In this document: positions 61,370 to 64,000 of the stretch, piece after piece
Layout of the letters: every line of letters begins with the position of its first letter
Position numbering within the stretch: position 1 is the stretch's first letter
The notes under the pieces: model-generated
Database searches by the model: none
Seen by the model: the letters and a program-made list of their open reading frames with translations, nothing else
Told to the model about the DNA's origin: nothing
Assembly: GCF_029784155.1 (NCBI RefSeq)
Contig: NW_026598411.1
Coordinates: 1-64,000 of the forward strand
Source of the DNA: Uranotaenia lowii
Lineage: Eukaryota; Arthropoda; Insecta; Diptera; Culicidae
Length of the DNA stretch: 64,000 nucleotides
Direction of reading: 5' to 3'
Made by a program: the position numbers and the translations under genes

Positions 61370-64000
61370 AGGCCAGAAATCGCATTTTAAAGTTGTGATC
61401 CCAAATTAAGCTCAGAATGCCCGAAAAACGCTTCTAAAGGCCAGAAATCGCATTTTAAAGTTGTGATCCCAAATTAAGCTCAAAGTGCCCGAAAAACGCT
61501 TCTAAAGGCCAGAAATCGCATTTTAAAGTTGTGATCCCAAATTAAGCTCAAAATGCCCGAAAAACGCTTCTAAAGGCCAGAAATCGCATTTTAAAGTTGT
61601 GATCCCAAATTAAGCTCAGAATGCCCGAAAAACGCTTCTAAAGGCCAGAAATCGCATTTTAAAGTTGTGATCCCAAATTAAGCTCAGAATGCCCGAAAAA
61701 CGCTTCTAAAGGCCAGAAATCGCATTTTAAAGTTGTGATCCCAAATTAAGCTCAGAATGCCCGAAAAACGCTTCTAAAGGCCAGAAATCGCATTTTAAAG
61801 TTGTGATCCCAAATTAAGCTCAGAATGCCCGAAAAACGCTTCTAAAGGCCAGAAATCGCATTTTAAAGTTGTGATCCCAAATTAAGCTCAGAATGCCCGA
61901 AAAACGCTTCTAAAGGCCAGAAATCGCATTTTAAAGTTGTGATCCCAAATTAAGCTCAGAATGCCCGAAAAACGCTTCTAAAGGCCAGAAATCGCATTTT
62001 AAAGTTGTGATCCCAAATTAAGCTCAAAGTGCCCGAAAAACGCTTCTAAAGGCCAGAAATCGCATTTTAAAGTTGTGATCCCAAATTAAGCTCAAAATGC
62101 CCGAAAAACGCTTCTAAAGGCCAGAAATCGCATTTTAAAGTTGTGATCCCAAATTAAGCTCAGAATGCCCGAAAAACGCTTCTAAAGGCCAGAAATCGCA
62201 TTTTAAAGTTGTGATCCCAAATTAAGCTCAGAATGCCCGAAAAACGCTTCTAAAGGCCAGAAATCGCATTTTAAAGTTGTGATCCCAAATTAAGCTCAGA
62301 ATGCCCGAAAAACGCTTCTAAAGGCCAGAAATCGCATTTTAAAGTTGTGATCCCAAATTAAGCTCAGAATCGCTAAAAAACGCTTCTAAAGGCCAGAAAT
62401 CGCATTTTAAAGTTGTGATCCCAAATTAAGCTCAGAATCGCTAAAAAACGCTTCTAAAGGTCAGAAATCGCATTTTAAAGTTGTGATCCCAAATTAAGCT
62501 CAGAATGCCCGAAAAACGCTTCTAAAGGCCAGAAATCGCATTTTAAAGTTGTGATCCCAAATTAAGCTCAGAATGCCCGAAAAACGCTTCTAAAGGCCAG
62601 AAATCGCATTTTAAAGTTGTGATCCCAAATTAAGCTCAGAATGCCCGAAAAACGCTTCTAAAGGCCAGAAATCGCATTTTAAAGTTGTGATCCCAAATTA
62701 AGCTCAGAATCGCTAAAAAACGCTTCTAAAGGCCAGAAATCGCATTTTAAAGTTGTGATCCCAAATTAAGCTCAGAATCGCTAAAAAACGCTTCTAAAGG
62801 TCAGAAATCGCATTTTAAAGTTGTGATCCCAAATTAAGCTCAGAATGCCCGAAAAACGCTTCTAAAGGCCAGAAATCGCATTTTAAAGTTGTGATCCCAA
62901 ATTAAGCTCAGAATGCCCGAAAAACGCTTCTAAAGGCCAGAAATCGCATTTTAAAGTTGTGATCCCAAATTAAGCTCAAAATGCCCGAAAAACGCTTCTA
63001 AAGGCCAGAAATCGCATTTTAAAGTTGTGATCCCAAATTAAGCTCAGAATGCCCGAAAAACGCTTCTAAAGGCCAGAAATCGCATTTTAAAGTTGTGATC
63101 CCAAATTAAGCTCAGAATGCCCGAAAAACGCTTCTAAAGGCCAGAAATCGCATTTTAAAGTTGTGATCCCAAATTAAGCTCAGAATGCCCGAAAAACGCT
63201 TCTAAAGGCCAGAAATCGCATTTTAAAGTTGTGATCCCAAATTAAGCTCAGAATCGCTAAAAAACGCTTCTAAAGGCCAGAAATCGCATTTTAAAGTTGT
63301 GATCCCAAATTAAGCTCAGAATCGCTAAAAAACGCTTCTAAAGGTCAGAAATCGCATTTTAAAGTTGTGATCCCAAATTAAGCTCAGAATGCCCGAAAAA
63401 CGCTTCTAAAGGCCAGAAATCGCATTTTAAAGTTGTGATCCCAAATTAAGCTCAGAATGCCCGAAAAACGCTTCTAAAGGCCAGAAATCGCATTTTAAAG
63501 TTGTGATCCCAAATTAAGCTCAGAATGCCCGAAAAACGCTTCTAAAGGCCAGAAATCGCATTTTAAAGTTGTGATCCCAAATTAAGCTCAGAATGCCCGA
63601 AAAACGCTTCTAAAGGCCAGAAATCGCATTTTAAAGTTGTGATCCCAAATTAAGCTCAGAATGCCCGAAAAACGCTTCTAAAGGCCAGAAATCGCATTTT
63701 AAAGTTGTGATCCAAAATTAAGCTCAGAATGCCCGAAAAACGCTTCTAAAGGCCAGAAATCGCATTTTAAAGTTGTGATCCCAAATTAAGCTCAGAATGC
63801 CCGAAAAACGCTTCTAAAGGCCAGAAATCGCATTTTAAAGTTGTGATCCCAAATTAAGCTCAGAATGCCCGAAAAACGCTTCTAAAGGCCAGAAATCGCA
63901 TTTTAAAGTTGTGATCCCAAATTAAGCTCAGAATGCCCGAAAAACGCTTCTAAAGGCCAGAAATCGCATTTTAAAGTTGTGATCCCAAATTAAGCTCAAA
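61370..64000 (+). repeat. 12,444-bp offset duplication, second copy (runs off the window)
   Basis: From just after the last CGTGTCTGAAGG monomer the array switches to a copy of 48,926-51,556, with the same marker order and no net length change in 2.6 kb. The final six bases of the window, CTCAAA, already match the CTCAAAATG mark at 51,551. The duplication therefore continues beyond the window. Confidence 0.92.

Larger units (their letters stand above)
14209..64000 (+). repeat. 68-bp satellite array, right part (about 732 monomers)
   Basis: The same 68-bp head-to-tail repeat continues in one orientation to the window end with no interruption by unique DNA or mobile elements. Monomers stay extremely alike, and most differ only by type A or type B at positions 25-29 plus one marker change. 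The CCCGG marker common on the left is not seen here. New markers appear instead: CTGAAGCCC, CCATAAATCG, ATTTGAAAG, AGATATCG, CTCAAAATG, TGGCCG and, near the end, CGTGTCTGAAGG. These change along the array and define the domains listed separately. The array leaves the window still intact, so its full length is unknown. Confidence 0.98.

Noticed and set aside
2489..64000. CRISPR array
   Set aside because: There are no unique spacers between repeats: the whole 68-bp unit repeats directly. The flanking transposon is of animal type and no cas-like gene is present.
2489..64000. Repeat-protein coding region
   Set aside because: The 68-bp period shifts frame every unit and each monomer contains several TAA codons on the plus strand, with TGA and TAG on the minus strand. 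No long frame survives.
2489..64000. Telomeric or rDNA spacer repeat
   Set aside because: There is no short telomeric unit and no rRNA gene sequence in the window. Subtelomeric position remains possible but unsupported.
2489..64000. CENP-B-box-like motif in the monomer
   Set aside because: No segment matches the TTCG....A..CGGG pattern. Cetromere function cannot be argued from this motif.

Overview
This window is eukaryotic, non-coding, repeat-dominated DNA, most likely from a mosquito or another dipteran insect. The evidence for the host is the only recognisable gene-like sequence: a decayed transposase of the DD37E group of Tc1/mariner (ITm) elements, a group first described from mosquitoes. 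The AT-rich flank and the very large satellite fit an insect chromosome, but the species cannot be fixed from sequence alone. No intact host gene, tRNA or rRNA was found.

Layout. Positions 1-890 are AT-rich intergenic DNA with no gene and two short palindromes. Positions 893-1094 look like one arm of a second Tc1-like element: a TA-CAGTG end and two near-identical direct repeats 175 bp apart. Positions 1204-2419 are a 1,216-bp Tc1/mariner element with 26-bp terminal inverted repeats (one mismatch) and TA target duplications; its transposase is a pseudogene with stops, frameshifts and a probable internal deletion. After 67 bp of spacer, a 68-bp tandem repeat begins at 2489 and fills the rest of the window (about 61.5 kb), interrupted only by exactly 500 N at 13709-14208. 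About 897 monomers are visible (roughly 165 before the gap and 732 after), all in the same orientation.

The satellite has internal structure. Nearly all monomers are one of two forms differing by four clustered bases (type A with GCCCG, type B with CGCTA at monomer positions 25-29). Rarer marker variants divide the array into domains and expose duplications: a 2,380-bp (35-monomer) tandem duplication at 42.9-47.5 kb with one difference found; a 2.6-kb block at 48.9-51.6 kb repeated exactly 12,444 bp (183 monomers) downstream and running off the window; a ~17.2-kb-offset duplication of about 11 kb (14.2-25.1 kb against 31.5-42.3 kb) with whole-monomer gains and losses; and smaller 2,107-bp, 1,428-bp and repeated 408-bp (6-monomer) periodicities. 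These fit repeated unequal exchange and conversion.

Assembly caution. The 500-N gap has the default size used by some Hi-C scaffolders, is out of phase with the 68-bp period, and separates stretches with different marker variants. The 3.3 kb just before it carry many private single-base length changes. Array length, order across the gap and the larger duplications should be treated as provisional.
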